A stretch of DNA of 64,000 nucleotides, from contig JAVTVY010020426.1 in the NCBI GenBank assembly GCA_036873755.1, positions 1 through 64,000 of the forward strand. Direction: 5' to 3'. Positions 45,871 through 55,819 of the stretch are shown here, piece after piece. The DNA is from Hanleya hanleyi. Lineage: Eukaryota; Mollusca; Polyplacophora; Lepidopleurida; Hanleyidae. The notes under the pieces were generated by a model that was given only the letters and a program-made list of their open reading frames with translations, ran no database searches and was not told the origin of the DNA. The position numbers and the translations under genes are program-made. Position 1 is the stretch's first letter. Every line of letters begins with the position of its first letter.

Positions 45871-47105
45871 GTGACCATGCAATCTAATTAAAATCAAATC
45901 CTACAGATCTGCTCCCCCATTTTGTCGCTTGCAGGATCTAACTGGCTTGCATGCAGTAACTCGAGCGTCCAGAGAACTCTTCATAGTGCTTTGAAGAGGA
46001 CATTAATGGTAGGGGCTTTGGATTGGCTCAGCCTAATCAGATGCCACGCTGGCGGGGTATCTTCTGATGTTGCCGCACCTCAGACAGAGTGATGCCCTAA
46101 TGCAGGGTAGATATGTGAACTAGTCCTTGGCATAAACCTTGGGGTAAACGGAAAGATGACACTATTATCCCCTCCCCGACTGCAAGTGGAGTAGTCCAAA
46201 TGCAGTCGTGACGTCATAAGGCTATTAAACATTCATGACCTGGGCACTCTGAACACAAACTCCAATTGAAACACAGGAAGGAAGGAATCAGAGATTGATC
46301 AATTGTATGCTCCCCCCCCCCCCCCCCCCTCCGCTTTAATCCGACACTGCGCCGCCATCGTTCTGTTCTGTATTGATCGGTGGACGCCTAATTTGGATAA
46401 TTATAAAATTCAGTTTCAGTCACTTTTTTCACCATGCCTCGCATAATACATATTCCAAGTCAGGTCCACTAGGCTTAGCGATAGCGGTCATGCGCAGTGG
46501 ATGGGTACTAGTCTGGGTGGGGAAATGACCGCGACTGCGATTGTCGGCACATCGTAATTATTACAGCATGTAATATTAGAGGAAAATGTCGGTGGGGAAA
46601 ATGTCATGAACTCGTCCTTCGTCCTCATTCCCAGGAGCTGTCATCCAGAAAAATGGTGGGAATGTGTCCTGATTTTTTTGATTTTTTTTCCAGAGGAAAA
46701 GCCCGGCCAGGCTATCAATAGTCACGATAGTGGCCGTGAATATAGGGAATATAGTTTTGGCCAGATCATGCGTCCAGCTCATTTACTACATAATAAGTAC
46801 GTAAGGCTTTTATTGTGACCTGTACATTTTCTTTTTCCATCAAACTTATTCTCCACTTGAACCTGGATGAGGGCAGCAAGTATAGTCTCCCTTGTTCATT
46901 CATTAGATGTTGTATTTTTTTATGTTCAAATATTAGTTGTGCAGTCACTCGAAGAGAGAGAGAGTTAGATTTAACGTCCGTTCAGGGTTAGTATGGAGTA
47001 GAGTACAGACCTGTTTATGCACTATGGTGGCTGATAAGCTAAAGCAAGATGAGTGACAATATTGAAAACCGAGTACCGGTATCAAGATTAAGGGTTTATA
47101 TTTAC
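45871..47105. other. SPEF1 intron 2 sequence with an 18-C run
   Basis: C18 homopolymer at 46312-46329. A segment at 46000-46260 is GC-balanced but shows no exon or RNA gene. Nothing else is supported. Confidence 0.5.
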
Positions 47106-47217
47106 CTGTTTAGTAGATACCAGTTTTCCATTTTTTGTTTCATGGCATTAGCAGGAGTGTAATTGTGAAGTTCCACTATCTTTGGCATGTAGTTCTTAAC
47201 CAGTTCAGCTATCAATA
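47106..47217 (-). CDS. SPEF1: SPEF1-like gene, exon 2 (CH domain)
   Basis: Minus strand: tgctgcttccttacag / TATTGATAGCTGAACTG ... CTACTAAACAG / gtaaat. With the split codons it reads VLIAELVKNYMPKIVELHNY, TPANAMKQKMENWYLLNR. SPEF1 proteins show the corresponding pattern xAEVxxxxxPKxVxxHNYxP ... KxxNWxxLNR. The exon is 112 nt: two bases, 36 codons, two bases, and both junction phases match exons 1 and 3. Element D lies 112 nt upstream of the acceptor, in intron 1. Confidence 0.9.
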
Positions 47218-47328
47218 CTGTAAGGAAGCAGCAAAAAGAACAAGTGAATAGATTATCAGCAGTAATCACATGGATTATGTAAGTCCATCGCCTCAATAAA
47301 CCAACAAACAACCAATCAGTATACCAAC

Positions 47329-49092
47329 GAGAGATCCTGAAGGATCTTGGCGCCCACCATTGTCCGATAATTGTAAGCTAATGACAAGAGGATCTTTTTG
47401 TCCATCGTTACTGTTACGATTGATTTGTAATTTTGTTTACAGAATTTCAAATCTGAGCGAAAAAGATCGAAAAAGAGATGCTGGAAAACACAAAAATATC
47501 CTCTTTCTAAGTTTAAGGAGATTCAAGATTTCTAGAAACCGTACTTATGTCAGTTGTAATAGTACAAGAGAAAAGAACAAAGTTAGTCTGAAAGTGAATG
47601 TCCGGAGGATCATTCGTCTTCGTTTTGTAGTATTTTTTTTTTGCACGTGTCATCATTGGGTACTGGAAGCGAAGACAAATGTCTTTGACCCTTTGGCATG
47701 AGCTATGAAACATACTTAAGATTTTATAATTAGGAACGAATGCTAATTCTGTTCTGTTTACTGGGCTAGTTTGAGATATCTCTTTTAAGATACCATGCTC
47801 GAAAATAGTAACATGGTACAATACTTAATACTGAAGGGATCCACGCAGTAATGTTGAAACCTCGAAAGTGTCTGAATCCTGATTATCTCCCTTGGATCGA
47901 AACACGCAGTAGTCTAAATTTGTCGAGTTGTAACGTTGTGTCACAAGAGTGACGTGCCTTCATGGAGCCGACCCGTCGGCAGACGAAACAGTTCACTGGA
48001 CTAAGAAAACTGATTTACAATTTGAAAATTTGCAGTAGTTCCTGAGAAATCGCGATAACACGGTTTCATGGGGAAATCCAAGATGGCTGCCTTGTGGCCA
48101 TATTGGATTTTCGAATTGGACCAGAAAAGGTATCTTGCACAACTAGACCCCAAGGGGAACCTGTGTACCGAATTTGGGAAAGATCCATGCAGTAGTTCCT
48201 GAGAAAACGCGATAGGGTTTCATGGGGGAAATCCAAGATGGCTGTCTTGTGGCCATATTGGATTTTCGAATCGGACCAGAAAAGGTATCTTGCACAACTA
48301 GACCCCAAGGGGAACCAGTGTACCAAATTTGAGAAAGATCCATGCAGTACATGTACTTCCAGAGAAATGATGATAACAATGTTTCATGGGGAAATCCAAG
48401 ATGGCTGCCTGGTGGTCATATTGGATTTTCGAATCGGACCAGAAAAGGTATCTTGCACAACTAGACCCCAAGGGGAATCTGTGTACCAAATTTGAGAAAA
48501 ATCCATGAAGTAGTTCCTGAGAAATCGCGATAACAAGGTTTCATGGGAAATCCAAGATGGCTGTCTGGTGGCCATATTGGATTTTCGAATCGGACCAGGA
48601 AAGGTATCTTGCACAACTAGACCCCAAGGGGAACCTGTGTACCGAATTTGGGAAAGATCCATGCAGTAGTTCCTGAGAAATCGCGATAACAAGGTTTCAT
48701 GGGGAAATCCAAGATGGCCGCCTTGTGGCCATATTGGATTTTCGAATCGGACCAGAAAAGGTATCTGCACAACTAGACCCCAAGGGGAACCTGTGTACCA
48801 AATTTCAGAAAGATCCATGGAGTAGTTCCTGAAAAATCGCGATAACAAGGTTTCATGGGGAAATCCAAGATGGCCGCCTTGTGGCCATATTGGATTTTCG
48901 AATCGGACCAGAAAAAGGTATCTGCACAACTAGAACCCAAGGGGAACCTGTGCACCAAATTTCAGAAAGATCCATGCAGTAGTTCCTGAGAAATCGCGAT
49001 AACAAGAATTGTTTACGGACAGACGACGGATGGACGACGGACGAAAAGCGATTTGAACAGCCCACCATCTGGTGATGGTGGGCTAATAAAAG
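47329..49092 (+). mobile_element. Helentron-like element D with six ~158-bp units
   Basis: The 5' end has the hairpin AGATCCTGAAGGATCT, then GGCGCCCACCAT. Units (AAATCCAAGATGGC at 48074, 48228, 48393, 48547, 48706, 48862) share TTGTGGCCATATTGGATTTT, CGAATCGGACCAGAAAAGGT and CAACTAGACCCCAAGGGGAA. The 3' end is CGGACAGACGACGG, the hairpin GCCCACCATCTGGTGATGGT with GGGC closing it, then TAATAAAAG. The 5' GCCCACCAT arm equals the 3' hairpin's first arm and complements its second. It lies in SPEF1 intron 1. Confidence 0.75.
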
Positions 49093-49151
49093 TTACACAA
49101 ATCAATCTGCATATATTTCCCCAGCTAGAAAAGGAGTCATTGCTTCAGAGG

Positions 49152-49270
49152 GACTTCGAAGGGTCTATCCGTCATGTATGATACGTCAATCCCTTACAAC
49201 ATGCACGCATACTGTACCCGATTGATGGTATACATGTATATCATACATGATGGTCCTACCCTTCGAAGAG
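49152..49270. repeat. Short inverted repeat (foldback)
   Basis: ACTTCGAAGGGTCTATCCGT, CATGTATGA pairs with TCATACATGATGGTCCTACC, CTTCGAAG across about 60 bp. Downstream (49270-49500) the ACTTC motif recurs loosely. Confidence 0.55.
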
Positions 49271-50673
49271 ACCTAATCAGTGCTTCCACATGGGTAAATG
49301 TATCTCATGTGAGCTTCATATAAAGCGTCGAGACTTCAAACGGATTTGATGTGTGCTTCATATGAAGCCCAGTCATATAAATGAAGGTACTTCAATGACT
49401 TACATGACTTAGTGCATGAAGGCTCTATTGTCTTGGGGACTTCAAAGGGATTGCTGGTACTTCTACCAGTACATTTAAGAACAAGGACTTCTATGGAACT
49501 TCTGCATCTCTCGAGGCATATATATAATTTATTTCCCTTTTAACCTGATTTGTGGCAAAGCACTAGATAAACTTTGCTCTACATACTGCTTCTTGTCTAG
49601 TTTGAACTTCCAGTTTCCCTCCAATATGAAGACTGGACCCAGGGAAGCTGCACATGAACCACATCATGTATATTTTGAGGGAGGAAATCTTTGTAAAGAT
49701 GGTAAAGTTAACTGTTAAAATAATTTGCCAGATGATGATCACGATACCTACATGTATAAAGTAGTCAGTTGTCTTTATGTTTACATAGATCTATTCAAAG
49801 CTGTACGTGGCTCTCAAGCGAATAACAGATTTTATTAGATCCTTTCCAAATCAACTATTATTTCCCTGCTTTACATCAATATTTCCACCAGAAGTTCTAG
49901 AAATACTAGTAAAAATGAGAAAAATGTTCATTAATGTTCAGATTATTGCCAGTGGAGTTCTATCCATACAATATTGCAGCTGTGCAGCCCTCACAGAAAT
50001 TTGAGGTTGCAACTAGCTAACACAAGCTAACATGCCGCCAACAAGCTTGCGGCAAGACAGCTTGTGCCAGCTCCCTGGCAAGCTGGCACAAGACCGCAGC
50101 AAGCTTGCGCAAGATAACAATATTAGTGAGGTGGCTTAGCAAAAAGATCGTGACACGCTGAACCAAAGCACCAATCTTGGCCTTGCCTTGAGGCATACAG
50201 AACAATATCAGAAGGGGTGCCCATTATTTTGAATCGTGTGACGCCCTCTGGCCCCAAAAAGGGCATATAAGGGAAATATTATCAATGAAAAAATAGATAG
50301 CTTACCAATAGCTATTTTCGTTATCCTTGAGCTGAGGCTAGGAAGCTGAAACTTGCCACACTATATCTTTGATTCCAGTGCTACCAGACATGCCAGAAAA
50401 TGTAACAAAATTCAAGATGGCCTCTATGATGATGTCACAGTGACGTCATATGATAAAAATAAGCCATTTTATTGATGATTTATCAGATCGATTTTTCAAA
50501 CTTTTTACTTGTGCAATTTTCTTCGCCTAAATTGCCTTGTAAATTAGGAAATAATCATCTGATGTGATATAAGATATTATTGGGCACTTTTACGTAGAAA
50601 AATACACCAATTTTGAAGAAAATACTTTAAAAAAAAAGAAATTTCAAGCTACACCACAGTGTTGTCAAATTAA
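49271..50673. other. SPEF1 intron 1 sequence with small hairpins
   Basis: A cluster of short palindromes at 50030-50112 (CTTGTGCCAGCTCCCTGGCA, AGCTGGCACAAG; GCAAGCTTGC) is the only structure. No exon is supported. Confidence 0.5.
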
Positions 50674-50840
50674 GAAATAATGTTTTCATGGCGTGCCAAA
50701 TCGTTATTTTACGCACGGTTAGTGTGAGAAAGTTTATATTTTAGGGCTTAGGGCGAAGCCCGCGCCCTAAAATTTATAAACTTTCTCACACTAATCGTGC
50801 ATAAAATAAGGATTTAGCACGCCTATGAAAACATTATTTC
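50674..50840. mobile_element. Palindromic MITE, ~75-bp arms
   Basis: GAAATAATGTTTTCATGGCG ... GAGAAAGTTTATATTTTAGG is mirrored by CCTAAAATTTATAAACTTTC ... CCTATGAAAACATTATTTC. A short GGCTTAGGGCGAAGCCCGCG centre separates the arms. Half-copies of the same sequence lie at 31655-31740 and 31845-31925, next to the candidate SPEF1 exon 4. Confidence 0.75.
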
Positions 50841-51149
50841 TATTCTATTGCAGTAGTCAAATTGATTATCAACAAAGATTATAATGAAAGATTGGAAAAA
50901 TATGATAAACGTTCACAACCTTTCTCCCCTTTGTTGAAATGTGCCGTCTGCCTCAGTTGGCAGCGTGCCAATATCAATGGACGAGTTTATGTGGAACAAT
51001 TACATGCATACAAGCCTATTTGTGTGGCATTCTTAATCAATCACGATGGAACCAACAGATAAACTTGCAACAGAAATTCACGTCTTTAATAAATATTAAT
51101 TTACAGCTTTTTCTCAAACAATGAAAAATGCTGTCAGAATTTATTTAAC

Positions 51150-51450
51150 TAGCATGACTAGGAAGGAAATCTATGTTCACGGTGCTATTGGAAACATTGG
51201 CATTTTGGAAAACACAGCCAAGATGTGATGGCTGCAGATGTGAAATTACAAACATTTGATGTCGAGCTACTGTTACATAACGTGGCACACTTGTTGTAGG
51301 TGTTTTAGAGTCAGCAGTTTGCAATAATTCATTCATTTGCCGCTGCCTCGGAACAGACGGTTTCCGCGCATAGCTTCTGACACTGGCTTCATTTCTGTGG
51401 CCTGTACCGAGATGACACATCAATGATAGACACATCCGCCTCAAGTACAT
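51150..51450 (-). pseudogene. Tyrosine-recombinase C-terminus (Crypton/DUF3504-like), fragment
   Basis: The minus-strand frame contains MCHLGTGHRNEASVRSYARK then QRQMNELLQTADS. TGHR..xSVRSY followed by a QR-x-M helix is the pattern of the last catalytic His/Arg and the nucleophile Tyr in Crypton-type recombinases and the derived DUF3504 proteins common in molluscs. The upstream catalytic blocks are not readable in frame. It lies in SPEF1 intron 1. Confidence 0.4.
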
Positions 51451-51673
51451 GTAGAACCATGGCAGTTGTTGATCTCAAACAATGGTTGCTGTAACGGCGA
51501 CTCAAGTTTGCATCTTAATACCTGTATATTTAGAAGCTGATTTTTTGTTAGATCTAAACGTTTTTTCTTTAGATGTATTTATATATAAGAGTTGATTAAT
51601 AATATAAAACGAATTTAGTACCTTTAAATATCCATATTCCCAATTTCCTTTGCCTGTCGGTCCCTGGTTCATT

Positions 51674-52075
51674 TCATCTGTTAGCCAGATCTCTTAATTT
51701 CTCATCGTCAGCGGAGAAAAATCGACCTTTGTTCAGCTGATCACACTCGTGTTGTGTCTCATTTAAAACAGCAAGAAGAGGTTCATCATCTGAGTCTCTC
51801 ATGAACTCTTCTATCTCCGCTTCTCTAGATAATTTATGTCTGAATGCACGTCTTGTTTCTCCTGTTGATGTTTCTCATATCTCGTGTGTCTCAATCGGTT
51901 TGTAAATATCTGCGATTATACATTTTGTACCTTTAAAATAACCTAAAGTTCCTACTTGCAGGGTATCCATTCTATTTACGGTATTCGATTGTACAGGCAG
52001 ACGAGACTTTGTCCTGCTATTTATCACACCCGAGTGAACACCTGTGCGAGTCAAGATCACTGGTGTAGATTTCAT
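51674..52075 (-). pseudogene. Unrecognised coding-like frame with one internal stop
   Basis: A single minus-strand frame of 132 codons broken only by one TGA (about 51874-51876). Before it: MKSTPVILTRTGVHSGVINS ... YFKGTKCIIADIYKPIETHE. After it: ETSTGETRRAFRHKLSREAE, EFMRDSDDEPLLAVLNETQH and DDEKLRDLANR. Charged, helix-like, unlike the AT-rich surroundings. It sits just 5' of the recombinase-like fragment, so both may belong to one element. No domain recognised. Confidence 0.35.
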
Positions 52076-53189
52076 ACGTCACAAAGAAAGTTCTTAACCG
52101 TGCTAAATCGTGAAATAATTGCACTATTATCAGTGTGTAATAGGTGTGTTATAGAATCTGAATTTACCCATGATGCTCTTTTCCGAAAATAAAATGGCCC
52201 TAATTTGATTGTTATAAAGACACAAAGTACTAGCTCTAAACAGTTGCGAGCACCAGAGAAAAGTTCATTGGGAAGTGGGGGGGGGGGGGGGGGCGAGGGT
52301 GGAGCTGAATCCACTAATCATGCTAATAACAACACAGGATCCTCCCTATTCTGTATCATTTTTCTTACGGTGTACATGCACCGTCCTAATTTAAGCACTC
52401 CCAATCATGTCAATGGCGATGGATAGAAGTCCACGTGTTATTTTAATGTTAATTTTATGTTCCTGTCCCTCAATGGGCATTAAATGCACTTTCCGATCCC
52501 ATTCCTGTGTCTGTTCACCATATTGCTCACTCTCTCAGATCCCTTTAGCTATCCTGAAAATGTTTGACAGCCTATTGACTAAAAAAAAGATTGTGGGACC
52601 CTATTTTCACCCTTGGTAATCCCACATCTGACAAAGTCCCATGAACATTCGACCAAAGGCAAAGCTGTGGCCATTCAATAGCAATATATAAACCAGTGCA
52701 ATAACATGTCAATTGTACATATTATGTATGTTGCATGTTCCCGGTCCCCATTGAGTGTTAAATGCCCTTTTGATTTCTTCTTGGTTTTAGAGTCCCTTCT
52801 CTGACCATATAGCTCTTTTAGCTATCCCGATGTAATTTCACAGCCTTCCAGGAAAAAATCTCGGCCTCCAACAGGCGTAAGATGCCCTTTTTGGGAGTTT
52901 GCTTTTTAGGTTCACTCTCACACTCTTCAGATGAAGTTTCGTACCATCTCGTCCAAAACTATGGTTATATACGGCGGCCACAAATGAACACGCAGAGACG
53001 CGTAAAACTAAACACGAGTCCCGGCCCGTGTAACACGTGTTAATTCAACTATTCATCTTTCAAACTTGAAAGTAGAAAGATTGAAATTGAAGCGGCACGC
53101 AAGAGGTGGGAGAAATTGACGACATCTCGTGACTAAAAAGCAACCGTACGACTCAACAGGAAAGCTTCTCTTGGAACCAAACATGCAGA
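52076..53189. other. SPEF1 intron 1 sequence with a 17-G run
   Basis: G17 homopolymer at 52277-52293. GGGCATTAAATGC and similar motifs recur loosely at 52470-52890, but no unit could be defined. Confidence 0.45.
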
Positions 53190-53400
53190 CCCGAGAGTAT
53201 GGTGGATTCTCAGACGTAGCCTTAGTATCTCAGCCGCGCTTTTATTGTAGCGGTTCATGTGGAGATTATGAAGTATTCACACGGTCCCTAGCACCGACTT
53301 AAGTGGAATTAGATACGCTATAACTCGGGAGCTGTGATGACATGATCAGAGCACAAACAAATAACTCATCGAATGGTAATGGATGAGCATCGAGGACGTC
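53190..53400 (-). repeat. Diverged inverted copy of the ~500-bp DIRS copy 2 repeat
   Basis: GCGCTTTTATTGTAGCGGTT, CATGTGGAGAT and CACACGGTCCCTAGCACCGA, CTTAAGTGGAATTAGATAC align with the reverse complement of the 22681-24212 units (CGCTTTTATTGTACCTGTTC, CACACGGCCCCTAGCACCGG). It is much more diverged than the tandem copies. Confidence 0.65.
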
Positions 53401-53799
53401 TGATGGAGTAAACGCTTCAACATGGGGTAAACCTGGTAAATGCAAGAATACCCGGAAAAACTAACCTGGCCAGCCTTGAGCATTTCCATCTTTTTTTCCA
53501 TTTTACGAGATGGAAAGCTGAATTGTCAAGTGTTTTTTTTGGCGATTATGTAAACCTAATTGGTTTAGATGGTTTCAGCCACCCACTTCCTTCTCAGAGA
53601 ACCTTTCCCTGGTGTTCCAAAATGAAGAAATGTTGAGAGCTGTAACTGTAGTGCAGTTATAGCTTATGATATTGAAGTTATTTTGATCCTGTAGCATAAT
53701 ACTCAGAGTAGAGCATCATGAGTAATTTAACAAGCGTTCTGAGAACCCCAACATCTCGCCTTGCGGGGTCATCCGCCGAAGGTGCAGCAGTATTGAAAG

Positions 53800-54435
53800 C
53801 ATGCATGTAGAGCAAACAATAAGGTCTGGAATAGGTGATGTGGTACAGACAATAATCTCTGGAATAGATTATCTGGTACAGACAATAACATCAGTCCCTT
53901 GTGGGATTACTGACATGTTAATCCCATGTAGGATGGATAGGTCAGTGCCGTCAGATTACTGGTGCATAGGGCAGTCCAGTGTGAGATTACTGCTGGATAG
54001 GTCAGTCCCATGTGAGATTACTGCTGGATAGGCCAGTCCTGTGTAGGATTACTGCTGGATGGACCAGTCCTGTGTGTTATTACTGATGGATAGACCAGTC
54101 CCCTGTGGGATTACTGCTGGATAGTCCAGTCCCAAGTGGGAATACTGCTGGATAGGCCAGTCCTGTCTGGGATTACTGCTGGATAGATGAGTCTCGTATG
54201 GAATTATTGCTGGATAGGACAGTCCTGTGTGGGATTACTGCTGCATAGGCAGTCCAGTGTGGGATTATTGCTGCATACAGCAATCCTGTGTGGGATTACG
54301 GCTGGGGAGGCCAGTCCCATGTGGGATTACTGCTGTATAGGCAGTCCAGTGTGGGATTCTTGCTGCATACGGCAATCCTGTGTGGGATTACGGCTGGGGA
54401 GGCCAGTCCCATGTGGGATTACTGCTGTATACAGT
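53800..54435. repeat. Minisatellite, ~35-bp unit, about 18 copies
   Basis: The unit is approximately GGATAGGCCAGTCCTGTGTG, GGATTACTGCT with variable middle letters. Open frames through it (for example 54187-54447) are repeat artefacts. Confidence 0.85.
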
Positions 54436-55819
54436 ACAGTGCATTAAAGACTTGACATGTGACGCGATTGTAGCGCGTGTCTAACGTGACTACTCACCCG
54501 CGTCAATTAAAGATAGTCCCGACTGAAAAAAGTTAAGCGCGCATCTAAATCGCGAGTATGGAGCGACTATGAATTTTCCGCGTTTTATCTCCGACGTGGT
54601 CATGAAAGACATCGACGCCAGGCGAACGCAGTCTGTTGTTTTCAGCGCGTCGACCAGACAGGCGGGAAATATACACGCGATTTCTCAACGGGTGTGAATT
54701 TTGTGTGAAGCGTTCTTCAGTCGACAACCGATGGCGGGGATCAGTACAGAGGCAATTGCATTAATGTTTATACTCGTTTCGTTCGCGGTTCGATTCGGTT
54801 ATTAAAATATGACCGCAAATATTTTTAATCCGACCGAAATATGAATGACTTATGACCAGATTATCATGTTTTGAACGGAGTTTGACCGGAACGAAATGAA
54901 CGGACCGGATCGAGAATGGAAAGGCTTTCAATTTACGAGAAATAATGAATGAATGAATGAATGCAAAGTTATGCCTGTGGACAGAATGGGTTAGAAACCC
55001 GTATAGTTAAATGATGTTTACAAAATGTACTGATTGAAATTGTTATAAATACATGTGAACTCCCGGCCAATAGATCCACGTGGTGCGAGGCGGGAAAGGA
55101 ATGTTTGACCTCTGAAAATTTGTATACCGGTACTGTGAACGCTTGGCCTAGAGCAAAAGACGTCCTTATTTTCCTGGTTGGAATCAGTGAGGCTTACATG
55201 TATAACACGTTCAATTGTCATCTCTGCATTAATTACGAGGATTATAAACAAGGAAATAAGAGTCCCCCCCGCAGTTCCTGGGAATAGGAATTGGAGGTAC
55301 GTTGTAAATGGAATTGACATCGTCAACTCTGCAAACTTTGACCCTGCAGAGCTAAGCCCCGCTGAAAGAGCCGCCTCACGCATAGACAATCAATATCATT
55401 TATGAAGAAAATTGGAAGGTTTTTTCTTATTTTTTCTTGTTTTCTTTCCTTTCAATAACTGCCAGAAACTATCCCCCAAAACGTCATAATTATTATTGTT
55501 CGGAACTTTCTAAACATTGTATCACAGAGGAAATAATGTATTTTTCCTATTTAAGAAATTCAAGAAAATCTAAGAAAATTATTTTTCACTGTGTTTGAAT
55601 AACCTTTTCTTTCCTCATACTGTAAATGACTTTTTATTCGCGGACATAAACTTTCGCGGTTTTATATAATAAGCAATTTCGCTGGTTTTTATTTTCATGC
55701 ATCGATGGTATGACTGCAAAAACAAATTAAGAGAATCAAGTTCCATATTATTCTGAATGTTTCAATAAATTTTCAGTGACAAACACACACAAATTGTCTT
55801 CTTTCAGGATTGGGCTCCA
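54436..55819. other. SPEF1 intron 1 sequence with an (ATGA)n microsatellite
   Basis: (AATG)4-5 at 54944-54962. CG-containing segments at 54460-54700 and 54780-54920 show no exon. No further feature. Confidence 0.5.

Noticed and set aside
45611..45897. His/Cys/Ser-rich minus frames
   Set aside because: Low-complexity translation of the GTAACATGA minisatellite.
46000..46260. Possible small nuclear RNA or structured RNA
   Set aside because: No recognisable U-snRNA, SRP or RNase P motifs.
48066..48929. Long minus-strand frames (up to 181 codons) with repeated GSPWGLVVQDTF
   Set aside because: They are tandem-repeat units of element D read in one frame; not a protein.
54187..54447. Frame with repeated Cys/Gly/Ile pattern
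   Set aside because: Produced by the 35-bp minisatellite.
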